Shown here: positions 18,065 to 27,607 of the stretch, piece after piece | Layout: each line of letters opens with the position of its first letter | Position numbering within the stretch: the stretch's first letter is position 1 | NCBI GenBank assembly: GCA_964346725.1 | Contig: CAYFVM010000003.1 | Coordinates: 1-64,000, forward strand | Source: UBA1715 sp964346725 | GTDB taxonomy: Bacteria; Bacteroidota; Bacteroidia; Bacteroidales; UBA1715 | Reading direction: 5' to 3' | Length of the DNA: 64,000 nucleotides | Notes under the pieces: model-generated | Told to the model about the DNA's origin: nothing | What the model saw: only the letters and a program-made list of their open reading frames with translations | Database searches by the model: none | Translations under genes and position numbers: made by a program

Positions 18065-20641
18065 TTGCAAAGACAAAGTTTTAAATATTTTTTTCTAACA
18101 CTTTTTACAAGTGTACTATGTAATGTTGTCTTTGCACAAGATACTATAGCCGTAAGGCAGAATGATACAACTGCTGCTGTTATACAACAAAAATCGAACC
18201 CAAAAAAGGGAAGTGGATTTACGAATCCCGTTGTGTATTCGTCTCAAGATTCCATTATTTTTAAAGTTTCTGACAATGCTGTTCAGACCTATGGTGATGG
18301 AAAGGTTAAGTATGAAAACATTGATTTAGAATCGGAATTTATTGAATTAGATGTGGTAAAACGTGAGGTTTTTGCCAAAGGAATGATTGATGATTCTACC
18401 AAAGAAATGGTTGGAACCCCAGTTTACAAAGACGCATCTGATTCGTTTGATGCTGACTCTATGCGCTACAATTTTGATTCAAAACAAGGTCTTGCGTTTG
18501 GTATTTATACAAAACAAGACGAGGCTTATCTTCATGGCGGAAGAACCAAGATACATAATAATAAAGAGATTCATATAGAACATGGAAAATACACTACGTG
18601 TGATGAAAAATGTCCTCACTTTTATGTAGAAATGACGAAAGGTAAAGTCATTGTTGATGACAAAATCGTATTTGGACCATCGTGGGTTGTGGTTGATGAA
18701 ATTCCCATCCCAGTAGTTATTCCTTTTGGGTATTTCCCTATTACAAAAGGACGCTCAAATGGTATTATTATTCCGACCGTTGGGGAAGAAACAGCAAAAG
18801 GATACTATTTACGAAATGGTGGTATTTATTTTGGTTTGGGCGAATATTTCGATTATAAATGGCTCGTTGATATTTATTCTTTAGGAAGTTGGCGTACAAC
18901 TGTTTCTTCAAATTATAAAGTACGATATCGATTTGGTGGAAATTTTTCAGTAACGTATGCAAGTTTGGTAACCAACGAAATTCGTCAAACCCCAACATTT
19001 AATGTAAAATGGACTCATACGCAAACGCAGAAATCACCGTATAGCCCTAATTTTAGTGCTAATGTAAACTATGGATCGGCGGGGTATACGAAGCAGAATA
19101 CCTATAGTACAAGTGAATATTTGAACAACCAAGTATCATCAAATATTTACTTTAGTAAAAAGTTTGCTGGCACTCCGTTGTCATTCTCGGCTTCGTTGTC
19201 ACATTCACAAAACAATATTGATAGTACCATTACTTTAACGTTGCCACAACTACGTTTGACTGCGTCTTCTTTTGCACCACTAAAACGTAAAAAAGCAGTA
19301 GGAAAGGAACGTTTCTATGAGAAAATCAACATTTCCTATACTGGTGAAATGCAAAATAAGTTGGTTAATGCAAAGCTAGATTCTAATTTCTATAGAAAAG
19401 AAACGCTTGATTTATTCCAAGGTGGTATAAACCATACAGTTCCAGTTACTATGAGTTTCAAATTGTTTAAATATTTAAACATATCTCCATCGTTCAACTA
19501 TCAAGAACGTTGGTACAATTCAAAAGTCACAAAAGAATGGGATCCCAATTATATGCAATATACCTCCACCGATACTATTATTGGCGCAGTTCGCATAGAT
19601 ACTACAAATGATTTTTCACGTGTGTATAATTATTCTTTCGGTGTGAGTGCAAGTACTAAAATATATGGTATGTTTCGTTTCCGTAATGATGTGATAAAAG
19701 CAATTCGTCACGTGATTACGCCAAGTGTTTCATATACTTTAACGCCTGATTTTTCTGCAGAAAAATACGGTTATTACGGGTCATATGTGAAAAATTCCAA
19801 AGGAGAGACCGCAACATATTCTTTTTATGAAAAAGGAATATACGGAGTGCCTTCATCGCAGCGACAGAGTTCAATATCTTTCTCGTTGGGAAACAATATA
19901 GAGGCGAAAGTACGTAGCAAATCAGATACAGTTGCTGGTACAAAGAAAATTAAATTGATAGAAAGTTTGTCGATCAATGGTTCGTACAACTTTGCAGCCG
20001 ATTCGTTGCGGATGAGTTTGATTAACGTATCGGGATATTCTACCATATTCAATCGTTTAACTTTGCGCTATTCTGCAACATTTGACCCTTATGCTATAGG
20101 TGAAAAATCTACGTCAAGTGGTCGTACGCAAGTTCGTGTAAATAATTATATGATAAACCGTTACGGAACTATTTGGAGAAAAACGCAGGATCAATGGGCT
20201 ACGTCGTTGGCGTACACGTTTGGTCCTATAAAAGACAACAAGGAAGAAATTCAAGTGCCACTTGATGATTATTACGCATATTGGGATGTGCCTTGGAGTT
20301 TGAATGTGTCATATTCATTGAGCATTCCACGTAAATATTATTATGACTATAACAATGAGTTGGATTCTGTTTCAAACAATGTTATACAAACTATTTCAGC
20401 TAGTGGAAAGGTTAGTCTTACAAACAATTGGAACATAGGATTTTCAACGGGTTGGGATTTTGAAGAAAAAGGCGTTTCGTATACCACATTGAATGTATAT
20501 AGAGATTTGCATTGCTGGGATATGTCATTCACATGGGTTCCTTTTGGTGATCGTCAACGTTGGGAATTCACGCTCAAAATCAAAGCAAGTATGTTGAGCG
20601 ACATCAAAATAGATATGAAGAGTTCTTCGGAATATTTCTAA
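18065..20641 (+). CDS. lptD: LPS-assembly protein LptD (Bacteroidota type)
   Basis: Outer-membrane barrel that inserts lipopolysaccharide. A signal peptide (NVVFAQ) is followed by an OstA-like beta-jellyroll at about 60-200 with YGDGKVKYENIDLESE and HGGRTKIHNNKEIHIEHG. The LptD-specific stretch IPVVIPFGYFPITKGRSNG is near 218-236. A long barrel of alternating strands continues to the C-terminus. The frame is open only from a TAG 15 bases upstream and has no ATG before the signal peptide, so TTG at 18065 is the likely start. It diverges from the amidase gene. ridA follows ten bases after the stop. Confidence 0.92.
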   Translation: MQRQSFKYFFLTLFTSVLCNVVFAQDTIAVRQNDTTAAVIQQKSNPKKGSGFTNPVVYSSQDSIIFKVSDNAVQTYGDGKVKYENIDLESEFIELDVVKREVFAKGMIDDSTKEMVGTPVYKDASDSFDADSMRYNFDSKQGLAFGIYTKQDEAYLHGGRTKIHNNKEIHIEHGKYTTCDEKCPHFYVEMTKGKVIVDDKIVFGPSWVVVDEIPIPVVIPFGYFPITKGRSNGIIIPTVGEETAKGYYLRNGGIYFGLGEYFDYKWLVDIYSLGSWRTTVSSNYKVRYRFGGNFSVTYASLVTNEIRQTPTFNVKWTHTQTQKSPYSPNFSANVNYGSAGYTKQNTYSTSEYLNNQVSSNIYFSKKFAGTPLSFSASLSHSQNNIDSTITLTLPQLRLTASSFAPLKRKKAVGKERFYEKINISYTGEMQNKLVNAKLDSNFYRKETLDLFQGGINHTVPVTMSFKLFKYLNISPSFNYQERWYNSKVTKEWDPNYMQYTSTDTIIGAVRIDTTNDFSRVYNYSFGVSASTKIYGMFRFRNDVIKAIRHVITPSVSYTLTPDFSAEKYGYYGSYVKNSKGETATYSFYEKGIYGVPSSQRQSSISFSLGNNIEAKVRSKSDTVAGTKKIKLIESLSINGSYNFAADSLRMSLINVSGYSTIFNRLTLRYSATFDPYAIGEKSTSSGRTQVRVNNYMINRYGTIWRKTQDQWATSLAYTFGPIKDNKEEIQVPLDDYYAYWDVPWSLNVSYSLSIPRKYYYDYNNELDSVSNNVIQTISASGKVSLTNNWNIGFSTGWDFEEKGVSYTTLNVYRDLHCWDMSFTWVPFGDRQRWEFTLKIKASMLSDIKIDMKSSSEYF

Positions 20642-20651
20642 TTTTCACTAT

Positions 20652-21029
20652 ATGAATAAAGTAATCACCACATTCAATGCTCCGGTGCCTATTGGTCCAT
20701 ACGAACAAGCAATTTTAGCAGGAAATACATTGTTTATTTCAGGACAAATTCCCGTAAATCCAACTAATGGTGTGTTAGTTTCCGATACATTTGCCAATGC
20801 TACCAAACAAGTGATGAACAATATCGAAGCAATATTACAAGCAGCAGAAATGACGTTTGACAACGTGGTTCGTTGCACTATTTTCGTTTCAGATTTGGCT
20901 CATTTTGCTGAAGTAAATGAAATGTATGGCTCGTTCTTCAAAGCTATTGCACCATCGCGCGAGTGCGTGCAAGTGGCTGCTTTGCCAAAAGGGGCAATGG
21001 TGGAAATTTCTGCAATTGCGGTGAAGTAA
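20652..21029 (+). CDS. ridA: RidA-family enamine/imine deaminase
   Basis: Hydrolyses reactive 2-aminoacrylate-type enamines released by PLP enzymes. The 125-residue length, GPYEQAILAGNTLFISGQIP at 15-34 and the active-site segment PSRECVQVAALPKGAMVEI with the substrate-binding Arg103 all fit RidA, which acts as a trimer in the cytoplasm. It follows lptD closely and ends before a terminator shared with the convergent gene. Confidence 0.95.
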   Translation: MNKVITTFNAPVPIGPYEQAILAGNTLFISGQIPVNPTNGVLVSDTFANATKQVMNNIEAILQAAEMTFDNVVRCTIFVSDLAHFAEVNEMYGSFFKAIAPSRECVQVAALPKGAMVEISAIAVK

Positions 21030-21050
21030 TTTACCTATTCAGATAAAATA

Positions 21051-21087
21051 AAAAAGGCTGGAGTCAAAGAGGATTTCAGCCTTTTTT
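21051..21087. terminator. Bidirectional Rho-independent terminator
   Basis: AAAAAGGCTG and CAGCCTTTTT form a 10-bp stem with a 16-base loop. T-runs are present on both strands, between the convergent ridA and MbnP-like genes. Confidence 0.88.
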
Positions 21088-21114
21088 GTTGCTTCTGCAA
21101 ATATATCTTTTGAT

Positions 21115-21867
21115 TTATTTGCTAATAGAAAAAGCCTTTTTGCCGTTTTCGCAGATTTTAGACATTACATCTTGTTTGTCCATAATTCCCATATACTCAT
21201 TGAAATCAATCACATTCGGTCCATAAAACAATTTCTCAATATCCAAACGTAGCGGAATTACATTCACATCTTTCTTGTTATATGGAAAGGAGCAAGGAAG
21301 AGTAACGGTAAAATTATTGTCAACAAACGTAGTTATGTCGTTTTCTTTAATTTGTCCGCGACCAAGATGGCAATTAAATAAAGCGAGTTCATTCTTTTTA
21401 TTGACATACTTGATGTTCGTTTTCATGTAATGATATCCACCTCCAAGTACTTCAGGCCAAAACATAAGACTTTCTGGCTTATTTTTGTACATATACGACT
21501 GATTGTCCTCTTTGCTAAATCCGAATGTGAAACGAATAGAGTCAATGGCTGTGTTTTTCTGAACTTTAGGTTTTATAGGCGAAAGAGTCAATTGAGTATT
21601 GTTATATTCTTCGTCTACATAGTAGTTGAGGGGAAAAGAAAACTCATTGCCACCAATAAAAATGGAAAAATTAGACACAAAATATTGAATCTGATTTATT
21701 TGAAATTCTGTACTTAACGAGTTTGTGTAGAGAGTTTTGTTGTATTCAACCGGCTTTCCATTGCAATAGTTCAAAAATTGAATAGAAAAATCTTGTGCCG
21801 ATGCGTTCATCTGCACAATAATAATTGAGAGTGTGAATACGAGTTTAGAAAGGTAAGTCTTCGCCAT
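21115..21867 (-). CDS. MbnP-like secreted protein
   Basis: A signal peptide (residues ending NASAQ if started at MAKTYL) is followed by a beta-rich domain. Features resembling the MbnP family (linked to copper chelators in some bacteria) are INQIQYFVSNFSIFI near 60, IRFTFGFSKEDN near 115, FWPEVLGGGYHYMKTN near 140 and FNCHLGRGQ near 170. Function here is unknown. The frame is open to 21915, but ATG at 21867 gives the cleanest signal peptide and overlaps the upstream DUF3127 gene by 23 bases. It ends at a shared terminator. Confidence 0.7.
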   Translation of the reverse strand: MAKTYLSKLVFTLSIIIVQMNASAQDFSIQFLNYCNGKPVEYNKTLYTNSLSTEFQINQIQYFVSNFSIFIGGNEFSFPLNYYVDEEYNNTQLTLSPIKPKVQKNTAIDSIRFTFGFSKEDNQSYMYKNKPESLMFWPEVLGGGYHYMKTNIKYVNKKNELALFNCHLGRGQIKENDITTFVDNNFTVTLPCSFPYNKKDVNVIPLRLDIEKLFYGPNVIDFNEYMGIMDKQDVMSKICENGKKAFSISK

Positions 21868-22519
21868 CTTCTTGTGCTTTGATTTGGTCTGGTGAAATTG
21901 CCGAAACATCAGCATTCTGTAATTCTACACCATATGTGTTGTTTGTTGGTACATTCATTTGAGCAGCAGTGCCTTGTATCGCTTTCCATGCTTGAACGCC
22001 TGTAAACCAGCCACCGTTAGAACCTTCTCTACTTTCTACGTCAACAGAAACAGTTACGAATGTTCCGTTTTGTAGAATAGAAGGATTAATTCTATCAGCC
22101 CAAACTGAGAAACAAACTTTGCGTGGGAATTGGTCTTGTGTTTCAAGAACATAATCTTGACGTTTCCATGTTTTGCCAGTTTTGCTTGTTCCGCTCATTG
22201 GAGGTAACGCTTGAATTATAGTTCCTTGTATTTCAGAAGGATTAACTTGAGCAGCTGCTCCAATATCAATTTTCCATGCACGAATGTCGGTGAACCAACG
22301 ACCATTGTATTCACGGCTTTCTATGTTGATAGAAACCGTAACCATGTCACCAACTTTAAGAGAATCTATTGGAGTTTTATCGCTATTTACCGAAAAACAA
22401 ACTTTTTTAGGGAATTGACCTTGAACTTCAATCAGTAGATCTTGTCTTTTCCATTGACCATTGCGTCCTTCTCCAGTAATAGGATCAAAAATTTTAATAA
22501 GCTGTCCTTGAATTTCCAT
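21845..22519 (-). CDS. Tandem DUF3127 protein with SSB-like acidic tail
   Basis: Two copies of the Bacteroidota DUF3127 domain (predicted OB-like fold) sit back to back at residues 2-85 and 96-180. Compare WKRQDLLIEVQGQFPKKVCF with WKRQDYVLETQDQFPRKVCF, and IESREYNGRWFTDIRAWK with VESREGSNGGWFTGVQAWK. The C-terminus EDGEDLPF resembles the acidic DDIPF tip by which single-strand binding proteins recruit partners. Usual DUF3127 proteins have one copy and about 120 residues, so the duplication is unusual. Single-stranded nucleic acid binding is inferred, not shown. Confidence 0.85.
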   Translation of the reverse strand: MEIQGQLIKIFDPITGEGRNGQWKRQDLLIEVQGQFPKKVCFSVNSDKTPIDSLKVGDMVTVSINIESREYNGRWFTDIRAWKIDIGAAAQVNPSEIQGTIIQALPPMSGTSKTGKTWKRQDYVLETQDQFPRKVCFSVWADRINPSILQNGTFVTVSVDVESREGSNGGWFTGVQAWKAIQGTAAQMNVPTNNTYGVELQNADVSAISPDQIKAQEDGEDLPF

Positions 22520-22603
22520 TATAATAGGTTTTTGTAAAATTATGTACTAAAATAAGTATTACGATTTTGAATTTGAGATTGAAACTGAAATAGTTATTAA
22601 CAG

Positions 22604-23320
22604 TTAGAGTAGGTTAGTAATTCTTCCGTTTTTGTATATGGGAACTACATTGCACGTGTCTTTTGTGAGGCAGTAGTCAATGCATTGCGCAACGCCATTT
22701 TTGCGTAAGCGAGCCGGTTGTGCGCACAAACTAATGAATGCATCCAGATTGTCTTTGTGGTTGTTCCACATGTCGCAAGCAGAAACGGTTGAGTCGCAAA
22801 TAGTTTCAAATTTATCGGTTGCAAGAAGCGCATCGGCCATTGCACCGCAATAGATAGAATCTTCAATATTATATTTCCCTTTCCAACCGGCACAAAGTAG
22901 AATAACGTCGGAGTCTTGTTCAATAATCCAATCTTTGAGCGCGGTGAAGTTTGAGAAAGCTCCAATAACTACGGCTTTGCATTCTTCTGCTAATTGTATA
23001 GTTTTGGTTCCGTTGGTGGTGCTGTAGACAATGTCTTTTCCTGCTATTAGTTCCGGGACGAAATTCTCCGGAGAGTTGCCAAAATCGGCAAAATTTAGTT
23101 TAATTCCGTTTCGCTCTGCGGCAACCAAATATCCTTTGTTTTTTTCTGCTGCTGCTTCCTCTCGTCCTTTTACCGGAATTATTGTGCGTACGCCATTGGC
23201 AAATGCGGTGCAAATAGATGTGGTAGCACGAAAAATATCAGTAACAACAACAATTGCGTTTGTGTTTTTGAATAAATCAAAAAGGAGTGGGCTATAGCAA
23301 GTTTCAATTTTGTGTTTCAT
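22604..23320 (-). CDS. 2-phosphosulfolactate phosphatase family protein (ComB-like)
   Basis: The ComB fold is recognised from VVVTDIFRATTSICTAFANG near 24-43, GNSPENFV, YSTTNGTKTIQ near 105 and the conserved VILLCAGWKGKYNIEDSIYCG stretch near 140-160. ComB removes phosphate in coenzyme M and sulfonate synthesis in other organisms. Bacteroidota do not make coenzyme M, so the physiological substrate here is open. The frame is open to 23350, but MKHKIETCYSP at 23320 is the usual N-terminus and overlaps the polymerase gene by 17 bases, suggesting an operon. Confidence 0.88.
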   Translation of the reverse strand: MKHKIETCYSPLLFDLFKNTNAIVVVTDIFRATTSICTAFANGVRTIIPVKGREEAAAEKNKGYLVAAERNGIKLNFADFGNSPENFVPELIAGKDIVYSTTNGTKTIQLAEECKAVVIGAFSNFTALKDWIIEQDSDVILLCAGWKGKYNIEDSIYCGAMADALLATDKFETICDSTVSACDMWNNHKDNLDAFISLCAQPARLRKNGVAQCIDYCLTKDTCNVVPIYKNGRITNLL

Positions 23321-24749
23321 TGGAAATTTGTCTTTTTTCTTTAATATCAAGCATCACAATCATTGCAATAAATCCCCAGAAGAGAGATGCAATTTTGTCC
23401 ATATCAAGGAAATTGTTCAGAAATCCGTGAAGATAATATGTGATCAGTCCTAGCATGAGATAGAGGACTGTATCTTTAGTGAGTGTATTTTTGGTAGTGT
23501 TATACAAGTTAAAACCGACTACCAGCACCATAATCAGTAGTCCTATGAACGATAGTGCGCCGAATAGTCCGGCATCGGCTAGTAAACCAAGGTATTCGCT
23601 ATGCGCATTCCCTAAATCACCGGCATTAGTACTGATTTTTGTCTTGTCTTGTGAGTTTTGAAACGGTCCGTATAAAAACATATAAGTGCCTGGTCCAAAG
23701 CCTGTTATTGGACGTTCTTTAAACATTCTAAATGCGCATTTCCAACGGTTTATTCGTTCAGCATTTGAATCATCTGATGTAATATTCGAACTCGATTTTA
23801 TGTGAGAAATGAAGTCGGTACTTGATACTTCCGTGTTTTTCGATAGCTTATAAATAATGTCGTTGTAAAATGGAGCTGCTGCTACTATGCAAAACAATCC
23901 AGTGATGATGAGAGTTCTAATTCTAATTTTGAGTTTTAATACAACCCAAAGCAATCCAACACCAATGATACCTCCCCATGCTGCACGTGTATATGAAAAA
24001 AGAAGTGCTATGCAAAGCAATATTAATAGGATGGTAATAAAAAATTTAGCGCTAAAGTTTTCTTTTGTCCTGCGTAGTACAACAAACATTGCTGGAATGA
24101 GTAATGCCAATGCAGCTCCGTACGATGTATGGTCGCGAAAAAATGGTTGCATAACGCGATACGACGCATCGTGTGAGAAGAATGAAGATGAATGGTTTAC
24201 AAGCGTGTAACCAATTACAAACATAAATCCTAATGCGTATGCAAGGATGTATTTTGAAATATTCTTTTCGTTAACAACAAATTGTGTGACAATAAAATAG
24301 AAACAAGTGATGAACCAAATTCTCGTAAGAAGGTATTTGAATGAAACTATTGGCATTTCTGATAGGAGACAGGTAAAAAATAGCCATCCTAAGTAGATGT
24401 ATATACAAATGCTGATAGGGTGTTTCAAGACTTTTTTATCAAATTTTCGTTCTGAAAATAATTTGAGAAAAAAGATACACATAGCTAAAAAAATCAACGG
24501 CTCTGTCGGTAAAGTCATATTCATAGGTGTACTAGGTACAAACTCCGACAATTCAAGTGATAGCGGTGTGGAAAATAATATTATGAGTAATAGTTTATCT
24601 AACGCAAGAAATGCAAGAAAAAAAAGAACAAGAACAAAAGGAATAAGCGTAACGATAAAAGAATCGTTATACAATCCAAACATACTTGCAATTATGTATA
24701 AAATTGCAAGTATGTATATTGTTATGATTGTTTTTTTTTCTGAAAACAC
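23304..24749 (-). CDS. O-antigen ligase/polymerase (Wzy_C family) membrane protein
   Basis: 481 residues with about eleven hydrophobic segments and a periplasmic loop containing ERPITGFGPGTYMFL and NAHSEYLGLLADAGLFG. The RPxxGxGxG and NxHSEYL motifs mark the Wzy_C/WaaL superfamily. It should polymerise or ligate surface polysaccharide at the inner membrane. The Wzz-type chain-length gene lies two bases upstream, but no glycosyltransferases are near, so this is a stand-alone pair rather than a full capsule locus. Confidence 0.9.
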   Translation of the reverse strand: MFSEKKTIITIYILAILYIIASMFGLYNDSFIVTLIPFVLVLFFLAFLALDKLLLIILFSTPLSLELSEFVPSTPMNMTLPTEPLIFLAMCIFFLKLFSERKFDKKVLKHPISICIYIYLGWLFFTCLLSEMPIVSFKYLLTRIWFITCFYFIVTQFVVNEKNISKYILAYALGFMFVIGYTLVNHSSSFFSHDASYRVMQPFFRDHTSYGAALALLIPAMFVVLRRTKENFSAKFFITILLILLCIALLFSYTRAAWGGIIGVGLLWVVLKLKIRIRTLIITGLFCIVAAAPFYNDIIYKLSKNTEVSSTDFISHIKSSSNITSDDSNAERINRWKCAFRMFKERPITGFGPGTYMFLYGPFQNSQDKTKISTNAGDLGNAHSEYLGLLADAGLFGALSFIGLLIMVLVVGFNLYNTTKNTLTKDTVLYLMLGLITYYLHGFLNNFLDMDKIASLFWGFIAMIVMLDIKEKRQISNETQN

Positions 24750-24751
24750 TA

Positions 24752-25786
24752 TTATTCTTGTATTGGTTTCGTTTCTTCTTCTTTACGACGGAAGCTTTTA
24801 ACGAGTTCTATAAAAATAATGGCAACAAATGAGAATGTAAATGTTGCGATAGTGGATACCATTACAATAACTGAACGACGTGGTTTTGCTTTTTTATCGG
24901 ATTGTATGGCTTTGTTTACAACAAAGAAGTGGGTTAGTGTTTGTTCCGCATCTACTTTTGCTTCTTTGAGTTTTTGATTAAGCATACTGAGTTGTTCTTT
25001 TTCATTAAATAAGAAGTCTCTCAACGAAATATATGTAGCACCATATTTAGCCAATGTATCCATTTTAACTTTGATTCTTTCGGCCCCTTTTGTATTACCT
25101 TCGACAATAGCTTGTGCGTATGATTTGCAATATTCCTCTGATTGTGATTCGTAGTCAAATATGCCTTTTTGCATAAGTTCGCTTAATGAATCTTCAAAGG
25201 TTTTTAGTTGTTTTACTTTTTCATCATATTCATATTGTACAATACGAAGAGCATTTGATGAACGGCGTTTTTCCATACTATTCATCATGGTATCAATTAA
25301 TCCGGCAATATCGTTTGCAATGAGAGCTGCTGTATCGGGAAATTCATCTAATACCGAAATTTCTACAGCACTATATTCAGTACGACGAAAAGAAATTTTC
25401 TTTTTGAATTTCTTAAGCATTTTATCGTTTGGATGTGCAATGTTTGCAGAGTCAAGGTCGTAGTGATTCCAAAGATTGTATTTCGAAATCAATTTTTTTC
25501 GAAGTTCATCACTATTTAAAACCTGAAGAATTTGTTCGGTTTCTTTGTCTTCGCCGAAAATTGATTCTTTTTTCGCAGCATTTTGTGTTGCAATCAATTC
25601 TTGTGAAGTTGAAAGCGATGGTGCAGGAAAAATAACCACTTTTGATTTATATTGTGGCGTAATGCAAAATGATACGACAATTGCGGCTATAAAACCGATT
25701 AGTGTCGTAATTAATAGTGGCTTTCTGTAACGGAATACTTTGTATAGTAAATCGTTTGATTCAAAAGAGTAATCAGTATTTTCCAT
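24752..25786 (-). CDS. Wzz-type polysaccharide chain-length determinant
   Basis: Two membrane segments (about 33-55 and near 310-330) enclose a long periplasmic coiled-coil (residues 60-300), the layout of polysaccharide co-polymerases. CITPQYKSKVVIFPAPS after the first segment is the usual Wzz sequence. No cytoplasmic tyrosine-kinase domain is attached. It controls chain length together with the downstream polymerase. Its start is two bases after the deoxynucleoside kinase stop codon. Confidence 0.88.
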   Translation of the reverse strand: MENTDYSFESNDLLYKVFRYRKPLLITTLIGFIAAIVVSFCITPQYKSKVVIFPAPSLSTSQELIATQNAAKKESIFGEDKETEQILQVLNSDELRKKLISKYNLWNHYDLDSANIAHPNDKMLKKFKKKISFRRTEYSAVEISVLDEFPDTAALIANDIAGLIDTMMNSMEKRRSSNALRIVQYEYDEKVKQLKTFEDSLSELMQKGIFDYESQSEEYCKSYAQAIVEGNTKGAERIKVKMDTLAKYGATYISLRDFLFNEKEQLSMLNQKLKEAKVDAEQTLTHFFVVNKAIQSDKKAKPRRSVIVMVSTIATFTFSFVAIIFIELVKSFRRKEEETKPIQE

Positions 25787-25788
25787 AG

Positions 25789-26421
25789 TTATTTCAATTG
25801 TTCGTTGTTAAATAAACCGAATAGTTCTGCGTCAATTTTATTTGTTATTTTTTCAAAATCTTCAGGATTGTCTATAAAGTTAATTGAATCTGTGTCAATG
25901 ATGAGTATTTTCCCTAAATCATACGATTTTATCCATGTTTCGTACCGACGATTAAGGCTTTCCAAATAGTCAAGGCGAATGGCATTTTCATATTCGCGTC
26001 CTTTTGTTTGTATTCTTCGTACTAAAGATGGAACGGAAGCTTTTATGTATATAAGCAAATCAGGTGCTTGCAACAATTGTTCTATTTGTCGAAATAGGGA
26101 AAAATATGTCTCAAAATCACGTGTAGCCATAAGATTCATGGCTTGTAAGTTTGGAGCAAAAATATATGCATCTTCGTAGATTGTGCGGTCTTGCACAACA
26201 TCTTTCCCTGAATTTCGGATGTTCATTATTTTCTGCAATCGGCTGTGGAGATAGGAAATCTGCACATTAAATGACCATGCTTTCATATCTCTATAAAAGT
26301 CGTTCAAATAGGGATTATTGTCAACTTCTTCGTAATTAGCTTCCCACCCGTAATGTTTGGCTATCATTCCCGCCAATGTGGTTTTTCCTACGCCAATATT
26401 TCCTGCTATTGCTATATGCAT
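25789..26421 (-). CDS. Deoxynucleoside kinase (dGK/dCK/dAK family)
   Basis: Cytoplasmic salvage enzyme that phosphorylates deoxynucleosides. The P-loop is GNIGVGKTTL at 7-16, the acid-catalyst region is QDRTIYEDAYIF near 77-88, and the LID-type RRIQTKGREYE is near 134. Length 210 is typical. It has no obvious link to the polysaccharide genes downstream with which it is probably co-transcribed. A -7 box lies 22 bases upstream. Confidence 0.92.
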   Translation of the reverse strand: MHIAIAGNIGVGKTTLAGMIAKHYGWEANYEEVDNNPYLNDFYRDMKAWSFNVQISYLHSRLQKIMNIRNSGKDVVQDRTIYEDAYIFAPNLQAMNLMATRDFETYFSLFRQIEQLLQAPDLLIYIKASVPSLVRRIQTKGREYENAIRLDYLESLNRRYETWIKSYDLGKILIIDTDSINFIDNPEDFEKITNKIDAELFGLFNNEQLK

Positions 26422-26442
26422 ACTTAGAATTTTAAAATTTCA

Positions 26443-26450
26443 CAAAGGTA
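26443..26450 (-). promoter_or_regulatory. -7 box TACCTTTG for dNK-wzz-wzy-comB
   Basis: TACCTTTG on the minus strand (plus CAAAGGTA) fits TAnnTTTG, in the 36-base gap between the SpoIID-like gene and the kinase. It suggests a separate promoter for the four downstream genes. Confidence 0.45.
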
Positions 26451-26457
26451 CAAAACT

Positions 26458-27606
26458 CTATTCTATTTGAAAAAAATTAAGGTTTGAAATATTCATAATA
26501 GAAACCATTGTGAAATAGAAACTTACTATTTCTTTGTAATTGAACCCTAAACGAGCCATTTCCATAGCTCCTTCTTGCGATAATCCAACGCCGTGACCAA
26601 AGCCTTTGCCATACATAACGATTTCTTTTTCTCTAGAATCTATGCAGAAAAACGTTGAACGTAGTTTCCAGTCTTTTCTAACGATAGAGAGTGGTAAAAT
26701 GGAATCGGTGCATTCGGTTTTTAAATATTTTTTTCTCGTTTCTTGTTCAAATGAGAAATCGGTAGAATCTGAAACGGGGTATCCTTTTTTGAGAAGATAG
26801 TTTCCCCATTCTTGTTTTGGAATGGTTTTACTCCATTCGTATCCTTTCTTTCCTACACTATATGGGTCTGCTTTCCCACGGAGGTAAGGAATGTTTTGAC
26901 TCCAGACATCTTCGCTATTACACGTTTCTCCTCCTGAGTTTGCAAAAAATGTGGCTTCTATTAAATTTTTATTTTCATCAACTAACACCAAACCTTGTGT
27001 TGTACCAATGGCTTCCATAATGTCGTTGCTGTATCGGCAACGACCAACGTAGGCTTGGCAATGGACGGCATCACATAGATTGTATCCGTTTTGTAAATGG
27101 CGTTTGTAGAATTTTGCTGCATAGGTGCGGCAAAGAATTGCTTGTGCTTTGTAATATTCAATGCCGGCTTTTGCTCCGCCTTCGGATTCAACCACACCTG
27201 CTATGTATTTTTCGAAATTTACGTCGTTAATGAGCATGAGTGCGTTGCTGGTGGTTTTTATATACAAATCATTGTCGTATTCTCTTGCTTTTGGGTAATG
27301 AGAGTTGAATCGTATCTGGAAAATGTTGTCTTGTCTTACTCCACGAATAAGAAGAAGCGTGTCGGCCGAATATAGTCCGTGTGATGTTGCTAAATGTATT
27401 TTATGACCTCGTCTTGTAATGGATACAGATTCTCCCTCGTCTATAGAACAAACAATGTTGTTATGTGAAACAAAGTCGTAACGACCTGATTTTGAGTGAA
27501 AAACAAAATTGTCGATTTTGTTGTCAGAGAATATTCTGACATTAATATTTTGCCCAAGAGCGAATAGTGTGGTGAGCAAAAACAAAATGACAAGTTTGAG
27601 TTTCAT
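26458..27606 (-). CDS. SpoIID/LytB-domain protein (probable secreted lytic transglycosylase)
   Basis: Signal peptide (LFALGQ), then a SpoIID domain at about 125-350. Recognisable are VNFEKYIAGVVESEGG (whose ESE segment carries the probable catalytic Glu), YKAQAILCRTYA, CDAVHCQAYVG, FFANSGGETCNSEDVW and GKGFGHGVGLSQEGA. In spore formers SpoIID cuts glycan strands. Bacteroidota do not sporulate, so a cell-wall remodelling role is inferred. It lies two bases from the RapZ-like gene and near an AmgK-like amino-sugar kinase, which fits a peptidoglycan-recycling group. Confidence 0.9.
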   Translation of the reverse strand: MKLKLVILFLLTTLFALGQNINVRIFSDNKIDNFVFHSKSGRYDFVSHNNIVCSIDEGESVSITRRGHKIHLATSHGLYSADTLLLIRGVRQDNIFQIRFNSHYPKAREYDNDLYIKTTSNALMLINDVNFEKYIAGVVESEGGAKAGIEYYKAQAILCRTYAAKFYKRHLQNGYNLCDAVHCQAYVGRCRYSNDIMEAIGTTQGLVLVDENKNLIEATFFANSGGETCNSEDVWSQNIPYLRGKADPYSVGKKGYEWSKTIPKQEWGNYLLKKGYPVSDSTDFSFEQETRKKYLKTECTDSILPLSIVRKDWKLRSTFFCIDSREKEIVMYGKGFGHGVGLSQEGAMEMARLGFNYKEIVSFYFTMVSIMNISNLNFFQIE

Positions 27607-27607
27607 C

